Part shown: piece after piece, positions 63,359-64,000 of the stretch
Position numbering within the stretch: position 1 is the first letter of the stretch
Layout: each line of letters starts with the position of its first letter
DNA from: CALKXV01 sp965228905
Lineage (GTDB): Bacteria > Pseudomonadota > Alphaproteobacteria > Rhodobacterales > Rhodobacteraceae
NCBI GenBank assembly: GCA_965228905.1
Contig: CBDDII010000002.1
Location: forward strand, 248,001-312,000
Length of the DNA: 64,000 nt
Direction: 5' to 3'
Notes under the pieces: generated by a model
What the model was told of the DNA's origin: nothing
The model's database searches: none
Seen by the model: the letters and a program-made list of their open reading frames with translations, nothing else
Translations under genes and position numbers: made by a program

Positions 63359-64000
63359 GTTGGAGCCGGGCGGATGACATCGCCGTCCTGTTCATAGCTA
63401 GTGGAAAGACCGGCCATCGCGGTTATCTTTCGCAGGTAGTCCAGTACTTGCGAAAACTCAGCGGTGTCGGATGTGAGGAAACGTGGTGCGGATTCCGGAC
63501 CGATCCAAACGGGGAGCAGGGCAAGGTCCGCCACACCGTCGGTTGTCAGCGCCGCTTCGACTGCGATGCTCATCCGGCTGTCAGGCGGAAAGTTGTAGCT
63601 GGAGGTGAAATCAGGCTCCCACCCTGGGCTGAGTGTCTGGATTTCGCGAAAACCCCGTGAGGCGGCGTGTTCCGGTGTCATCCAGAGATCGAGGGCGAAA
63701 TTGGCAAGCGAGTGAACGATGGGCTTGCCGCGATGAAACTCCATCCCTTTCAGGATGTGGGCGTGGCAGCCCAACACCAAATCCGCGCCTGCGTCGATGG
63801 CGGCGCGTCCCACGGCGCGTTGGTAGTCGGGGATCACGGCGGGGACGAAATGGATGCCCGCGTGGTGGGACAGGATCACCACATCACATCTGGCCTTCAG
63901 GTCCGTGACCGAGGCGATCAATGCTGTGAGGTCTTCGGCATGAGGGAAGGTGTGTACCCGCGCAGGGGTGCCGGGCTGGTCGTGTTCGATCTGTTCGTAA
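63355..64000 (-). CDS. CapA-family protein (PGA_cap metallophosphoesterase-like), C-terminal part
   Basis: The frame is open to the window edge, about 215 codons. VVILSHHAGIHFVPAVIPDY, DAGADLVLGCHAHILKG and GKPIVHSLANFALD are the conserved blocks of CapA/PgsA-type proteins, which have a calcineurin-like fold and are linked to polyglutamate or capsule processing in some bacteria. The N-terminal metal motif lies outside the window. Co-transcribed with the MmgE/PrpD and P450 genes, so a role in a small-molecule pathway is as likely as a capsule role. Confidence 0.85.
   Translation of the reverse strand, partial: YEQIEHDQPGTPARVHTFPHAEDLTALIASVTDLKARCDVVILSHHAGIHFVPAVIPDYQRAVGRAAIDAGADLVLGCHAHILKGMEFHRGKPIVHSLANFALDLWMTPEHAASRGFREIQTLSPGWEPDFTSSYNFPPDSRMSIAVEAALTTDGVADLALLPVWIGPESAPRFLTSDTAEFSQVLDYLRKITAMAGLSTSYEQDGDVIRPAPT

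Noticed and set aside
1..64000. CRISPR arrays, rRNA genes and riboswitches
   Set aside because: No regularly spaced direct repeats, rRNA core sequences or riboswitch consensus motifs were seen on either strand.

Overview
The window looks like a chromosomal segment of an alphaproteobacterium, most likely Rhodobacteraceae (Roseobacter group). This rests on GC-rich codon use, the gene order SPOR lipoprotein - dac - tmk - holB - tatD - MBL hydrolase, and the mix of simple-sugar ABC systems, MmgE/PrpD and P450 genes. No species name can be read from the sequence alone.

Layout. (1) 1-5.25 kb: conserved core, minus strand, ending at a tRNA-Ser(UGA) gene on the plus strand. (2) 5.25-18.7 kb: accessory block. 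It holds a HEPN-domain protein with a broken downstream partner, an unknown gene split by an intact IS3-family element, a lone AAA ATPase with an unusual P-loop, an SbcD/SbcC-like (YhaO/YhaN-type) pair and a membrane-anchored HIRAN protein. Its composition resembles a defence or DNA-repair island. (3) 18.9-28.3 kb: recombinase-rich mobile DNA: a large serine recombinase with three small partner genes, an HTH protein, and two tyrosine recombinases pointing away from each other. (4) 28.3-32.4 kb: sparse, AT-richer DNA with a few small genes, among them a 55-codon gene and two distant paralogs of one small-protein family. (5) 32.5-43.8 kb: a tightly overlapping minus-strand operon coding for HPt, a BcsB-like protein, an MshEN-GT2 glycosyltransferase, a polytopic membrane protein, a REC plus degenerate-GGDEF protein, a histidine kinase and a REC protein. 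A divergent manC-type gene and an XRE regulator lie beside it. I read it as an exopolysaccharide export module with its own phosphorelay; it is the best candidate here for a little-described system. (6) 43.8-46.5 kb: graveyard of IS6, IS3 and phage terminase remnants, ending near a tRNA-like 3' fragment. (7) 46.5-55.7 kb: two simple-sugar ABC transporters, a sugar epimerase/dehydrogenase and a LacI regulator sharing a palindromic operator. (8) 55.7-64 kb: IS remnants, then an RND efflux pair and a minus-strand CapA - MmgE/PrpD - cytochrome P450 operon.

How parts work together. In region 5 the kinase, HPt and two receiver proteins probably pass phosphate to control polymer synthesis, while the MshEN domain would let a cyclic dinucleotide gate the glycosyltransferase. 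ManC supplies GDP-mannose. In region 7 the LacI repressor probably controls both transporter operons through sites in the divergent promoter and upstream of the first binding-protein gene. Regions 2-6 look like layered horizontal insertions between core segments.
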